Below are positions 1 through 11,460 of a stretch of 64,000 nt of DNA, piece by piece. Numbering within the stretch: position 1 is the stretch's first letter; the number at the start of each line of letters is the position of its first letter. The notes beneath the pieces are model-generated. The model saw only the letters and a program-made list of their open reading frames with translations. It had not been told where the DNA came from and searched no databases. Source of the DNA: Bolinopsis microptera (lineage: Eukaryota > Ctenophora > Tentaculata > Lobata > Bolinopsidae); contig NC_087075.1 of the NCBI RefSeq assembly GCF_026151205.1, positions 15,763,628 to 15,827,627 on the forward strand. The letters run 5' to 3'. A program made the position numbers and the translations under genes.

Positions 1-1165
1 AAACTGCTTCGAAGGGAACTTAATCTACCAAATTATAAGATTATCTAATTACATTTTAATTTGCGAAATGGTTTGATTAAAAAAGGTGAATAACAGATTA
101 AAATATATTTACAGTTGTGGGAGATGAATTGATGTAAATAGTAAATTTATTTCATTGCAAAGCTTTAACTTGGAGTGGTTATTGTCTTTATAAAATAAAC
201 ATTCCGCTACATCATATTTTCTTTAAGCATCTTGGAAGTTTTGGAAATGTATGAGCATTTGAGTAGTGAAACGAACTTCTTTGTCAAAGTTGTCAAATTT
301 AATATTTATTGAACACGAACATAATCGACGAAAATCAAAAGATTCATAATATTTTATTAATCCTAGAAGATGAGAAATCAAGATCAGATACCGGGTTCAA
401 TAATTAAATGTCATAATTATCACTACTTAAAATTTGCACAAATAGGCACAGATGAAATATTAAGATTCACATTAACTTTCTGTGCACAAATAGGAAATCA
501 TAATGAAAAATAAAAACATAGAAAGAGATGAATACAAGACTTAACGAACTGAAATTAAAATGTAATTATTAAAGTCAAGGGATACCCCTTCGAAATTACA
601 GTACAGAGTATTCAAACTGAAAGTCTGATCACAAAAATCGATTCTATCCTTGATCCTCAACCAGACAAGGATGAATATTTGCCACTCAATTTATCTCAAA
701 AAATCCAACACAAATTTATGGATGCGTTCTCCGAATACCCGTTAGAAATAAATGTTCTAGTTTCTAGTAAATGCCACATTTAGCTATCGGCGTGGCCGGA
801 GGAGTTTAAGTTCATATTTAACTTATTCTAGATTGAATTCCCTATCAACGTACGAACATGCTTCAAACTGAGGTTTCGTCAGATGGCGCCTTCTCATCAG
901 GTATTATTCCTCCGCTGTCTTTATCTACAGAGAATAATTTATTAATATAACATGTCATTTTATTATTAATATTATCTATCCATGACTCATTCAACAGGCG
1001 TTTTATCAGTATCATATTAGATTTTTAGAAGATACTGTCTGTATTGTATTGTAAATATATAACCAAACTTAAATTAATAAAAACGGTAATTTAAAAAACC
1101 TGCAATGTGCCGGGAGTTCTGTAGTGAGATCTGGTTAGGCAGTGAATTTTTCTTGTCAGTTGTTT
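1..1165. repeat. Duplicated flank 3' of GPCR1
   Basis: AT-rich sequence with no gene. It is nearly identical to 17621-18822, which flanks GPCR3, starting from the shared AAACTGCTTCGAAGGG. From about 740 onward it also matches the flanks of GPCR2 (about 11350-11920) and, more briefly, GPCR4. Small indels separate the copies. The left edge of the duplication is outside the window. Confidence 0.85.
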
Positions 1166-2308
1166 TTATTTCTTGGTTGTCACCTGCTGAAAATATATTT
1201 GATCAGGATTCCTCACTGTGAGTACTGGGTCCATTGCTTGAAAATTGATAAAATAGTGATAAATAATTAGTTGAGTAATTTTTAGTTAGTCAAGTAACTG
1301 TAACAGTGATAGTTGGTTGAATAATTGTTAGTTTAGTAACTGTAACTTACCTGCTGTGGATCTTATGTTCGAGGTTTGTAACGAGACTAGTAGCGAAACA
1401 ACCGAACGAATTTTGGAAAGGAGGAATTGTCGGAAACTTCTGATCGTCAGAACGTATATGTAAAAGTTGGCCACAACATTTATCATCGTCAAGAAAACGA
1501 AACATTTATAGAATTGGACAAGAAATAACTCGGAGGGATCTTTCATGCAGTTGATGGCGATTTCGTTAACAGCGTAAGGTAAGGTGGAGATGCAGTAGAC
1601 AACAGCAGTGAGGGCTACAGTCAGGTTTCCTTGCCATGGAACACTTCCACCAACTCGTCTTGCAGATTTCCCTGCAATATATAGTATAGGAACTGTAGTG
1701 GCGACGATGATTATGTTTGGAACTATACCGAATATAAATCCCAATATCGGTATTATTGTCTTCCAGGCATCAGAGCTATAACCGTAGTTACAGTTGTAGA
1801 CTCGGTAGTCAAAGTGAACATCATCCTTGTCGACAGCGAGGAAGATTATTGGAAAGATAAGGGCAGAAGCCCAAATAAAGCTGCAAACTTGATGAGCTCT
1901 TTTTGTTGGCCAACATGCTGCTCGGAAAGGATATCTGAGTGTCAGGAACTTGCTTGTAGTGAGAACTGCGATGAGAGACATGCCAGCTGAGAAAGCGAAG
2001 TAGCCGACATATACCTTAACATAGCAAAGTGCTTTTCCTAAGACCCACGAGTTGGCTAGCAAGGAGATAGCAGCAGGAGCAATGCTAGAGATAGAAAATA
2101 TTAAATCAGAAACTGCGATGTGCTGGATTATTGTGACTAAGATTTTTTTAATTTTAAAGGCGTCCTTCTGGAACGATGCAATCAAGATCAGAGTATCTCC
2201 AATAAGGGATGACAGGACGCCAAATAAATGGTAAGACTCCCAAAAGTATCTTTCTGCATTGTTGTGCATCCCGAATTCGATGTCCGAGTAGTTGTTTGAA
2301 GTGGTCAT
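1166..2308 (-). CDS. Rhodopsin-class GPCR, copy 1 (two exons)
   Basis: Seven-transmembrane receptor of the plasma membrane, ligand unknown. Exon 1 is 1351-2308 and exon 2 is 1166-1236. The ATG at 2308 is shared by all four copies. Seven hydrophobic segments lie near residues 27-47, 57-82, 92-113, 135-157, 182-208, 229-248 and 266-290. A Cys in LCYVKVY and one in YNCNY can form the usual ECL1-ECL2 disulphide. NYS near the N-terminus is a glycosylation sequon. DRY is replaced by TSKF and NPxxY by NFYIY. Exon 1 ends at a consensus CAG/GTAAGT donor. Reading through it would add only GKLQLLN, whereas splicing over 114 bp to the acceptor at 1237 keeps the frame and adds a tail ending QQVTTKK (342 aa in total). 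Like copy 4, it has an ICL3 shorter by three residues than copies 2 and 3 (ILYIAGK against ILKYLADAGK). Confidence 0.85.
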
Positions 2309-2334
2309 AACTCCGAAAAGATCTTTAGAGGTGG

Positions 2335-2352
2335 CTATATATGCTATATATA
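2335..2352 (-). promoter_or_regulatory. TATA-like motifs upstream of GPCR1
   Basis: On the minus strand two TATATA runs separated by GC lie about 27-45 bp before the ATG. The same arrangement occurs before copies 2 and 3 and, slightly altered, before the displaced 5' end of copy 4. A core promoter is possible, but it would leave a very short 5' UTR, so a 5' intron cannot be excluded. Confidence 0.3.
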
Positions 2353-2476
2353 ATTCAATTCATGCTAAAATTCAATTAACTATTATAATTATATAATATA
2401 TGAATATATAATATCATTTATAAGATCTTAAGCTCAATATGAAGGAGGATATCGTGATTTATACAATCGAAGGCCT
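2353..2476 (-). pseudogene. Decayed LINE RT fragment upstream of GPCR1 (left part)
   Basis: From about 2415 the minus strand matches the region of the LINE reverse transcriptase that encodes HDILLHKLKTLYN (4006-4065). It is interrupted at 2476 by a younger LINE and continues at about 6926. The same remnant lies about 100 bp upstream of every GPCR copy. Confidence 0.65.
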
Positions 2477-2905
2477 TTTTTTTATTTTTTTTTTATTAAA
2501 TACTTTTCAAATTTTACAGAGTACAGCAATAGATGAATATAAAATAGAATCGTTCAAAATATCGCCCCCATCTGTAAAATATGATGGGCACCCAAACACG
2601 GTAAACACATAGTGAACTATGTCCGCAGTAACTTGGACCCATTACATCGAATCAATCTAAATCCAAAAATTTATGAAAAACTATTTAATAACAAACAAAT
2701 CCATGGTGAATAACTGTGGATATATAGTCAAAATTGGTATTTCAATACGTCAAATTCCAGATACATTAGATACAGGTCTGATATGGTCATTAATGTGTGA
2801 GAAGGTGTGCGGGTGAAGTGTGATATGATGTTGAAAGTATAGGAAGGTAGATAAAAAAATTAATAAAACAAAAATAATAATAATATGGGGAGCAAGGAGA
2901 CTAGG

Positions 2906-5900
2906 CTAGGCTGTTGTTTCACTATCCAATAAACATTTCCATAGATGCTTAGTGACCTCAGCTTTGAAAAGACTAGTAGACACAATCTGTCTTACCTGTA
3001 AAGGGAGTCCATTCCACAGTATATGAGTTCTGTAGAAAAATGATTTTGCCAGTGGGCTATTTGAGGTACATAAGGTGTGTGAATTCTGACTTAACTTAGG
3101 TAAAATTGATGACACAATAGACAGACTGTCGAGGTGGCAACGTCTTAGTCGAGAAGTCCCCTGATATAAAGAGAGATAGTGAGGCAGCGATACAGGAATT
3201 AAATTGTTCAGAACTTTGTGGAAAAAAATAAGATCATTCAAGTCAAACTTTTGAGACAAAGGGAGAATGTCGACAAGCTTGCACTTTTTGACATATTGCT
3301 CAGGTGGATAACTGCGGCCCTCTTCAGACAGAATCCATTTAATAGCTCTCTTTTGGAGACTTTCTAATTTATCACTAAGTGATTTATTACAAGGGCGCCA
3401 GATTATGGAGCAATTTTCGAATTGGCTACGAACCAGGGAGAGGTAAAGCGCCCGGCGACGTTTCTGATCAATGACAATATGGCCATTTCTTCTGACCATA
3501 CCAAGTTGTTGGCAGGCCTTAGTATAAATTCTGTCGCACTGACTATTCCAACTTAGCTTAGGAGTAACATCGACTCCAAGATCTTTTTCTAACTCTACAT
3601 ACACAAGAGGAGAGCCATCAAGATTATATGCGAATGGAGGAGATAAAGATGGTTTTCCTGAAACAATAAGCACTTTACATTTTGCTGGATGGAATCGCAT
3701 TTTGTTTCTTAGTGCCCAGTCAGAGAGATAGTCTATATCCATTTGCAAATTAGTATTATCAGAAGATGAATGTATTTTACGCCAGATTTTTGTATCATCG
3801 GCATACAAAACAATATCAGTATTATCCGAAAGGCCAAGAGGAATATCATTGATAAACAATACAAAAAGTAAAGGACCAAGGATAGAGCCCTGGGGGACAC
3901 CAGAATTAACTGAGAGGGTAGATGACATCTCATTACCAATAACCACTCTTTGGTAACGGCCTTGAAGGTAATTGGTAAGAAATTTGAGAAGTGTACCATC
4001 AATGTTATATAAGGTCTTTAGCTTATGAAGAAGGATATCATGATTTACGGAATCAAATGCCTTAGCAAAATCAAAATACACAACATGATTGATAATGTTT
4101 TCGTTAAGAGACAATGCCAGGCTATCACAAAAGTCAACCATATTGGTTGTGCATGACTTGTGCTCTAAAAAACCATGCTGTCTGGGATCAAGAAGGGTAC
4201 TTGTCGAAGAAAGCAGTTTACGTTTAACAATGCGCTCAAAAACTTTCATGACTAAACAAGTAAGGGATATTGGTCTATAGTTTTCAACCTCACTTTTCTT
4301 ACCTTTCTTAAATATTGGGACAACATTTGCAAGTTTCCATTTTTGTGGAATGTAGCCGCTGTTGTAGGATCCACGAAAAATGCATGTTAGAGGGTAAGCT
4401 AAACCTACGGAACAATTTTTAAGAATTTTACCGTGTATGCCATCTGGTCCCTGGGCTTTATTTGAATTAATATTTGAAAGAAGCTTACGAACATCCCGAT
4501 GATCGAAGTCAATATCAGGCAATTCAGTAGTGTGGCATAACACGGTTAACGCACGGTTAAGGCACGGTTAAGGCACAGTTAAGGCACAGTTAAGGCACGG
4601 TTAAGGCACGGTTAAGGCACAAGGGTTACATAAGGCACGGTTCTTAAGGCACGGTTAACGCACGGTTAACGCACGGTTAAGGCACGGTTAAGGCACAAAC
4701 TGCCCAAAAGCAACCATTATGGTCGCTTAAGGCACGGTTAACGCACGGTTAACGCACGGTTGGGGAAATATAACATATAAACATACAAGTGGTTAACTAA
4801 GGCACGGTTAAGGCACGGCTAGGGAACAAGGGTTACATAAGGCACGGTTGAGACACGGTCACTTAAGGCACGGTTAACGCACGGTTAAGGCACGGTTAAG
4901 GCACAAACTGCCCAAAAGCAACCATTGTGGTCGCCTAAGGCACGGTTAACGCACGGTTGGGGAAATATAACCTATAAACATACAAGTGGTTAACTAAGGC
5001 ACATGATCTGAATGTGACGATCTGTAAATTTTACAGTGCGATTCCCGCTATGAATAAATTTTCTAATTGTAAAGCAACAGCCCTGCTTCGTTTGACCGTC
5101 CTATATTTGAAATCCTTATCTCGATTAACGATCTCTTCAGGTAACAAAGCTCTTCAAATTAAGTTAACATCTCCTAGAGCTCACACCTGTTTATTTGAGC
5201 GAGGTGATCTACACAACCTACTTCGCAGTCATGTATCAGATCACATCACCCAACCTTGCTGCGTGCTGACACCACCCGCACACCATCAATACATGCAAAC
5301 TTTTGATCTCGTTGATCAGCTGACATGGATCATATACCGAAACTAGCGCCACAGTGAAGGCATTTAGGGATGGGGGCGGCAGCAGAGTGTCGAGTTCCTC
5401 TTCGAGTTACCATGGCGAGTAAAGTAGTACTAGTAGTATTTTTAAGAGTAGACAATGAAAAGATGGGATGGTTGTGTTGAATAAAGCTGCGTTTATATAC
5501 AACTGTGATAGAGTGACAGAGCTTGTTTATTTCGGGATATGATCCATGTCAGCTGATCAACGAGATCAAAAGTTTGCATGTATTGATAAGTGTGCGGGTG
5601 GTGTCAGCACGCAGCAAGGTTGGGTGATGTGATCTGATACATGACTGCGAAGTAGGTTGTGTAGATCACCTCGCTCAAATAAACAGGTGTGAGCTCTAGG
5701 AGATGTTAACTTAATTTGAAGAGCCTTGTTACTTGAAGAGATCGTTAATCGAGATAAGGATTTCAAATATAGGACGGTCAAACGAAGCAGGGCTGTTGCT
5801 TTACAATTAGAAAATTTATTCATAGCGGGAATCGCACTGTAAAATTTACAGATCGTCACATTCAGATCATGTGCCTTAGTTAACCACTTGTATGTTTATA

Positions 5901-6925
5901 GGTTATATTTCCCCAACCGTGCGTTAACCGTGCCTTAGGCGACCACAATGGTTGCTTTTGGGCAGTTTGTGCCTTAACCGTGCCTTAACCGTGCGTTAAC
6001 CGTGCCTTAAGTGACCGTGTCTCAACCGTGCCTTATGTAACCCTTGTTCCCTAGCCGTGCCTTAACCGTGCCTTAGTTAACCACTTGTATGTTTATATGT
6101 TATATTTCCCCAACCGTGCGTTAACCGTGCGTTAACCGTGCCTTAAGCGACCATAATGGTTGCTTTTGGGCAGTTTGTGCCTTAACCGTGCCTTAACCGT
6201 GCGTTAACCGTGCGTTAACCGTGCCTTAAGAACCGTGCCTTATGTAACCCTTGTGCCTTAACCGTGCCTTAACCGTGCCTTAACCGTGCCTTAACTGTGC
6301 CTTAACCGTGCCTTAACCGTGCGTTAACCGTGTTATGCCACACTACTTTTGGGCAGTTTGTGCCTTAACCGTGCCTTAACCGTGCGTTAACCGTGCGTTA
6401 ACCGTGCCTTAAGAACCGTGCCTTATGTAACCCTTGTGCCTTAACCGTGCCTTAACCGTGCCTTAACCGTGCCTTAACTGTGCCTTAACCGTGCCTTAAC
6501 CGTGCGTTAACCGTGTTATGCCACACTACTGAATTGCCCAATATCAAAATCAACATCATTGACATAGGAGATGTCAGTGTCATAAAGTGAAGGATCCGAA
6601 AACTGGTTATAAAAGAAAGAATTGAAAAGTTCAGCTTGATCTTTGGGTTTGAACCGAAGCTGTCCAGAATAACTAACACAATTAGGAATACGGCAGGAGT
6701 TAGATTGATACTTAACATGTGACCAAAACTTCTTAGTTATAAGCGCTGGATCATCACTATTGAAAAGATTGTCTCTTATTTTGGCTGATGAAAGCCTCTT
6801 AAAATCTTTACGGCTAGTAACAAACTTTAACTCATCAGAAATAGAACCAGAAATTTTAAATTTAGCTCTGAGTCTATCTTTTTTACGGCATGAAGAAAAA
6901 AGTTCACTATCGAACCACGGGGGTT
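2906..6925 (-). pseudogene. LINE reverse transcriptase, split by foldback insertion
   Basis: Reads 6925 down to 6539, then 4509 down to 2906, with one copy of the 8-bp target duplication removed. The join is in frame (the codon G+AC gives Asp). The first part is the pre-RT linker, beginning with PPWF. The second holds the RT domain: fingers motif NYRPIS, motif A FDFAKAFD, motif B SGVPQGSILGP and motif C YADD. A C-terminal LINE domain of about 250 residues follows. No stop or frameshift is visible apart from the insertion, so this copy was coding-competent until recently over the part it keeps. The endonuclease and ORF1 are missing through 5' truncation. It is a retrotransposon protein, not a host gene. 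Confidence 0.85.
4518..6538. mobile_element. Foldback DNA transposon inserted in the LINE
   Basis: 2021 bp bounded by the 8-bp direct repeat CAATATCA at 4510-4517 and 6539-6546. Termini are perfect inverted repeats starting GGCAATTCAGTAGTGTGGCA. The arms run about 4518-5338 and 5532-6538. Their outer parts are made of GGTTAAGGCAC / GGTTAACGCAC subrepeats. Their inner parts are mirror copies, which gives two mirrored open frames of about 100 codons (5014-5346 and 5566-5859) that are not genes. The right arm is longer because of an internal duplication near 6343-6538. The centre of about 190 bp holds no transposase, so the element is non-autonomous. The 8-bp duplication suits hAT, P or Merlin-like transposases. 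Confidence 0.88.
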
Positions 6926-6970
6926 GCAAAATAAAAATACACAACATGATTAATTAATTAATTAATGAGG

Positions 6971-7069
6971 TTGATTTTTGTGATAGCTTGGCATTGTCTC
7001 TGAATGAAAACATTACAAATTTTGTAATGTTTTCATTCAGAGACAATGCCAAGCTATCACAAAAATCAA
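6971..7069. repeat. Perfect 99-bp palindrome
   Basis: Arms of 49 bp (6971-7019 and 7021-7069) are exact reverse complements around one T at 7020. The arm sequence is the RT-remnant segment containing GATAGCTTGGCATTGTCTC, so it is a local inverted duplication at the edge of the LINE insertion. An AATT tract (6951-6965) sits beside it. Confidence 0.9.
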
Positions 7070-7319
7070 TCACATTGGTTGTTCATGACTTGTGCTCTAT
7101 AGAAAGCCATGCTGCCTAGGAGAAGGATCAAGAAGGACGTTTGTCAAAGAAAGAATTTTACTTTTAATAATCCGCCCAAAATGTTCATGACTTAACAAGT
7201 AAGAGATATTGGTTTTAGTTTTTAACCTCACTCTTTTTATCTTTCTTAAAAATGGGACAACATTGGAAAGTTTCCACTCTTGCAGAATTCGGCTGCTATT
7301 ATATTATTATATTGTACTA

Positions 7320-7524
7320 TCACCAAGATGCAGTTAAGTCTAACTGGTTAGACCTAACGCAGAGTTAGGCCTAAATTAGGCGTTAGGCCTAACAATAACT
7401 GTTACCAAGATGCAGTTAGGCCTAACGCCTTATTTAGGCCTAAACCTTACCAAACTGGTTAGGTCTAACTGGTTAGACCAAACTGGTTAGGTCTAACTGA
7501 TTAGACCAAACTGCATCTTGGTGA
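7320..7524. mobile_element. MITE with TTAGGCC/TCTAAC subrepeats, unit 1
   Basis: Terminal inverted repeats TCACCAAGATGCAGTT and AACTGCATCTTGGTGA. The interior is made of short motifs such as TTAGGCCTAA and GGTTAGGTCTAAC that are themselves near-palindromic. Homologues of different length lie at 20466-20829 and 33207-33366, at the same position of the RT remnant. It is absent from the remnants near 9900 and 13550. Confidence 0.7.
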
Positions 7525-7860
7525 CAGGTAGGATCCACGAAAAGTGCATGTTAGAGGATTTGAAGCTATAAACCAACGAAATTTAAAATAATAATGTTTC
7601 CGTGTATATCATATCAATATGGGACCTGGGCTTTATTTAATAAAGTCCATTGGCTAGTTTCCACTCTTGCAGAATTTAGGAATCCGCGAAAATCCATGTT
7701 TAAAAATTCATAAGCCTTAAGCTATAAACCAACGGAAAAAGGAATGTTACCGTGTATACCATATTGGCACACCATATTGGCACTGGGCTTTATTTAAATT
7801 AATAGCTGAAAGAAGCTTACGAACATTGCATGATTAAAGTCAATTTTAAATTCAGCAACA

Positions 7861-8540
7861 TTGAAATAGGACTAGGAGATAACGAAGCGAATTATCTCGT
7901 GCAGTATACAATATGCAATAAAATATTGTGTAAAATCTGGTCAAGTTTTTACTTTCAATTTCATTTTATATCCTTCCATCAGTTACTTCGAAAGAACTGC
8001 TCCTTAATCTTAACTTTAAGAAGAAAAATTATGATAATGCAGTAGAATTTGCTTCTGGTAGCTAAAGGGCCAATCAAATAGTTGCAAGCTGAGCTGGTGC
8101 CAAGGGATCATTCTCTGTAACTGAGAATTGATTAAATGGGAACTGTAAATAACGGCAAGCGCTATTTATTCTTAACTTTAAGAAGAAAAATTCATGATAA
8201 TGCAGTAGAATTTAATATTGCTTCTGGTAGCTAAGGGGCCAATGAAATAGTTGCAAGCTGAGCTTTTGAAAATCCGAGCAAGTTTATTTTAATCGTGCTC
8301 CCTAATCTTAACTTTAAGAAGAAAAATTCATGATAATGCAGTAGAATTTAATAATAATATTGCTTCTGGTACTGGTAGCTAAAGGGCCAATCAAATAGTT
8401 GCAAGCTGAGCTGGTGCTAAGGTGTAAGGGATCATTCTCTGTAACTGAGAATTTAATTAATTCTTATAATAAGATGGAGCTACTCAACAAAAAACTTAGC
8501 TGCCAGCTTGGACCAAATATCATTTTAAGGAACTAAAAAT
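7861..8540. repeat. Tandem and dispersed copies of an AT-rich repeat
   Basis: Three to four degenerate copies of a block of about 170 bp containing AACTTTAAGAAGAAAAATTC and GCTTCTGGTAGCTAAAGGGC. Homologous blocks occur at 21240-21430, 22470-22740, 38090-38230 and 38800-39080. No coding content recognised. Confidence 0.7.
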
Positions 8541-8744
8541 TTGAGCAATGGAATTTCAATTATGCTATGGACTGACCTGGCAAGCGCTACTTTGTACTTC
8601 GCAAAGCCTTACTGGGCCTTGATGGATGATACTCGCATGAGCTTCCTTATCGAAATATTTCCTTTCTACCACTATCAGAAACAAGCACTAAATGTAAAAA
8701 GTCTATGTCGTGAAAATGTTCATGAAGGCCTCCCCTCTGCCTAG
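8541..8744 (+). CDS. Small conserved open frame, unknown (67 aa)
   Basis: The frame is preserved in the paralogous unit at 22832-23029 (65 aa, a few substitutions and one 2-codon indel). The central part ALxDDTRMSFLIEIFPFYHY is almost unchanged. I recognise no domain. Conservation may only reflect recent duplication of the whole segment, and it could equally be an exon or repeat remnant. Confidence 0.25.
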   Translation: MSNGISIMLWTDLASATLYFAKPYWALMDDTRMSFLIEIFPFYHYQKQALNVKSLCRENVHEGLPSA

Positions 8745-8810
8745 CCGCCTTAAGTCCGTTTTGACTCATTTTAACACAAAATAGAGGATGATGCATTCTT
8801 ACCTGGGGAC

Positions 8811-9076
8811 CCCAAGCTGATAGTGTTCATATACATACACTATTAAAGCTACAGCGGAATGACACTGTCATTGACAGGCTGAGCGTCGCCCAGTAAAATG
8901 CGATCTTACCGTTGATCGACACAATTTGAACTATTTTATCATTTGATTAGCCTAAGATTTCTAGGCTGCCAGAGTTTATACATCAAACTATTATACTTAT
9001 ATTACTGGGCCGCACTCAGCCTGTCATTCCGCCTAATCTCTATGTTTATGAACATGATAGCCTGAGGTCCCCAGGT
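8811..9076. mobile_element. MITE-like inverted-repeat element
   Basis: The ends ACCTGGGGACC and GGTCCCCAGGT are inverted repeats, and imperfect symmetry extends inward (GGAATGAC, CAGGCTGAG and CCCAGTAA each recur inverted). The paralogous copy starting at 23086 has lost its right end near 23284, apparently by deletion between ACTTATA repeats. Confidence 0.65.
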
Positions 9077-10203
9077 AATACTTATAGAGTTATAGTGTTC
9101 AATGGTTGGTAAGGTTGCCAACTTAAACCTGTGGCTGTAGCAAAAAATACGATGTTTTGCCCGTAAAGCCTTTTAATAATAATGTATGTTAATGTAGGTA
9201 ATTTTTGGTTTTTCTAAAATGGCTCCAATTGGAATAAATAATAATTTTATGTCCAGGGGCTGTATTCCGCCGACTGCCAAGTATTGGTGTCGCAACAATA
9301 AACATTTTGTATTTGTTACCTCATTCCCAACTTATAGAAATTAGAATTCCCATACTATCCCAGCGAGCGCTACACCAAGCATGCATAATGCATATGTGTC
9401 TATCTGCTATAATTTGAAAATTCAATTAATTATTGTAATCATTTAATAATTTATGAATATATATCATTTATAAGGTCTTAAGCTATGAAAAAGGATAGGG
9501 GATATCGTGATTTATAGATTATAGAATCGAAGGCTTTAGCAAAATCGAAATATACAACATGATTTGTAATTGTAATGTTTTCATTCAGAGACATTACCAA
9601 TGTCAGGCTATCAGAAAAATCAACCACATTGGTTGTTCATGATTTGTGCTCTATAGATAGTCATGCTGCCTACGATCAAGAAGGATGTTTGTCAAAGAAG
9701 GAAAATTACTTTTAATAATCCGTTCAAAAATGTTCATGACTTAACAAGTAAGAGATATTGTTTTCAACCTCACTCTTTTTATCTTTATTAAGTATTGGGA
9801 CAACATTGGCAAGTTTTTACTCGGACGCTGAAGCCAGCCGCCTTAAGTCAAGTAAATCAAGTCATTCGCTAGTTTCCACTCTTGCAGAATTTGGCCGCTA
9901 TTGTACTTGTAGGATCCACGAAAAATTCATATTAGAGGATAAGCATTAAGTTATAAACCAACGGACAAATTTTTAAGAATGTTACCGTGTACACCATATT
10001 AGCCCTGGGCTTTATTTGAACTAGCAGAAACCCGTATGGTGTCAAGACTCAAGAGACTAACATAATTATTACCTATTTAATTCTCCGCTGTCTTTATATA
10101 GAAGGTCTCTATAGAAAGCCATGCTGCCTAGGAGTAGGATCAAGAAGGACGTTTGTCAAAGAAAGAAACTTAAACCAATTAATAGCTGAACGAAGCTTAC
10201 TAA
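9077..10203. repeat. Decayed unit without GPCR, with second RT remnant
   Basis: From about 9410 the sequence repeats the GPCR-upstream signature (AATTCAATTAATTATTGTAAT, then the degenerate RT fragment), but no GPCR lies next to it. The homologous block is 23590-24420. This looks like a unit whose receptor gene was lost. Confidence 0.6.
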
Positions 10204-11460
10204 CATGATCAAAGTCAATTTTAAAACCAGCATCATTGACATAGGACTAGGAGATGACAAAGCAAATTATTATCTCGTGCACTATACAATAAAATATTGT
10301 GTAATTTACGTGTTTTCAAATCCTACAAAGAAACAGCTTACCCCACAAAACCTAAAATTCTCATTTTTATTCACAAAATGGGCTACTCAAATCGTCCAAA
10401 AACTACTCACCCGCAAAACCTGGACAATTTCCCATAGAATTGTATTCTGCAATTGTATCTTGACAATAATTTTGATAATTCACCTACAAATGCACTATTA
10501 GTTCCAATTTGTATTATATTAGAGGTGGCCTAGTGACCCAATTGTTACGTCATAATCAAGTCCCTTCATATCTGAATAGCAGCTGTAGGATAGTCAAATG
10601 TATCCGCATAATTCGGTATCCTTTATATTATTGGATCTCCAGACAGAATCTTTTATCAAGGCGAAATTGGGTGATTTCCATATAATATGAGCAATCAAAC
10701 GAACTTCTTTGTAAAAACTGGTCATATTTATTATTTTATTGAACACTAAAATCTGAGAAAATCAATAGTTAGGAATTCACAATATTTTAATTATAGAAGA
10801 TGGGAAATCAAGTCAGGACTCAGAGTCAGATAACGGGTCTTCGATGATCAAATATTTATCAATACTTAAAATTCACACAGATAGACCAAGATTACTTATT
10901 ATGTATGAACATTCGCATAAATTTTCTGTGAGCTATTATAGGAAATCATCTTGAAAGATATTAAATAAAAACACAAATAGGAATAATAATGATACAAGAT
11001 TAATTAACACATTGAAATTAAAATGACATTATTGAGATCAAATGTTACCCCAACTAAAATCTGTCATTGTTAAATTGTCCTTACTTTAGAAGTGGAACAC
11101 AATCATAATTTAAATTTTCTTTGGCTAACAGTAACTCTAAGATTTTCTGATTTGTCATAAATCTTACAGTTAATTTCAACTTAATAATAGTCGGAAGTAT
11201 AATTCACAGTCTAACTGAAAGTCTGATTCCGAAAATTAGTTCTATCCTACAATCACTCAACCGGACAAGGATAAATATTTGTCACTTAATTACTCACAAA
11301 ATCTAACATAATTTCCTGGAAACGTACCTCCGAATTCCCGTGAGAAATAAATCGTAATGTTCTAGTTTCTAGTAAATGCCACATTTAGCTATTAGTATTG
11401 GTCATGGTGTGGAGGAGTTTAAGTTCGTTAACTTCTTCTTTCGAGTTTAAGATCGTTAAC
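10204..11460. repeat. 1.25 kb direct duplication, copy A
   Basis: Almost identical to 13683-14928. The two copies flank GPCR2 on either side. AT-rich, with no gene recognised. Confidence 0.85.

Larger units (their letters stand above)
2477..6925 (-). mobile_element. 5'-truncated non-LTR retrotransposon (CR1/jockey-like)
   Basis: On the minus strand the element ends in a poly(A) tail, visible as T tracts at 2475-2495. It has a 3' UTR of about 400 bp and an RT open frame, and it is truncated at 6925 in the linker between endonuclease and RT. It interrupts the older RT remnant: GAAGGCC on the left and GCAAAAT on the right are adjacent in other units. I found no clear target duplication. A 2021-bp foldback element sits inside it at 4518-6538. 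Confidence 0.8.
6926..7860 (-). pseudogene. Decayed LINE RT fragment upstream of GPCR1 (right part)
   Basis: Degenerate minus-strand copy of the RT segment seen intact at about 4060-4510: the region around DSLALSLNENI, the IFKKG motif and PDGIHG. It has many indels. It also contains a perfect palindrome (6971-7069) and a MITE (7320-7524). Partial repeats of the same RT segment occur around 7620-7860. Confidence 0.65.

Noticed and set aside
5014-5859. Two similar frames of about 100 codons on opposite strands
   Set aside because: They are the two mirror arms of one foldback element, so the resemblance is structural and not evidence of a gene pair.
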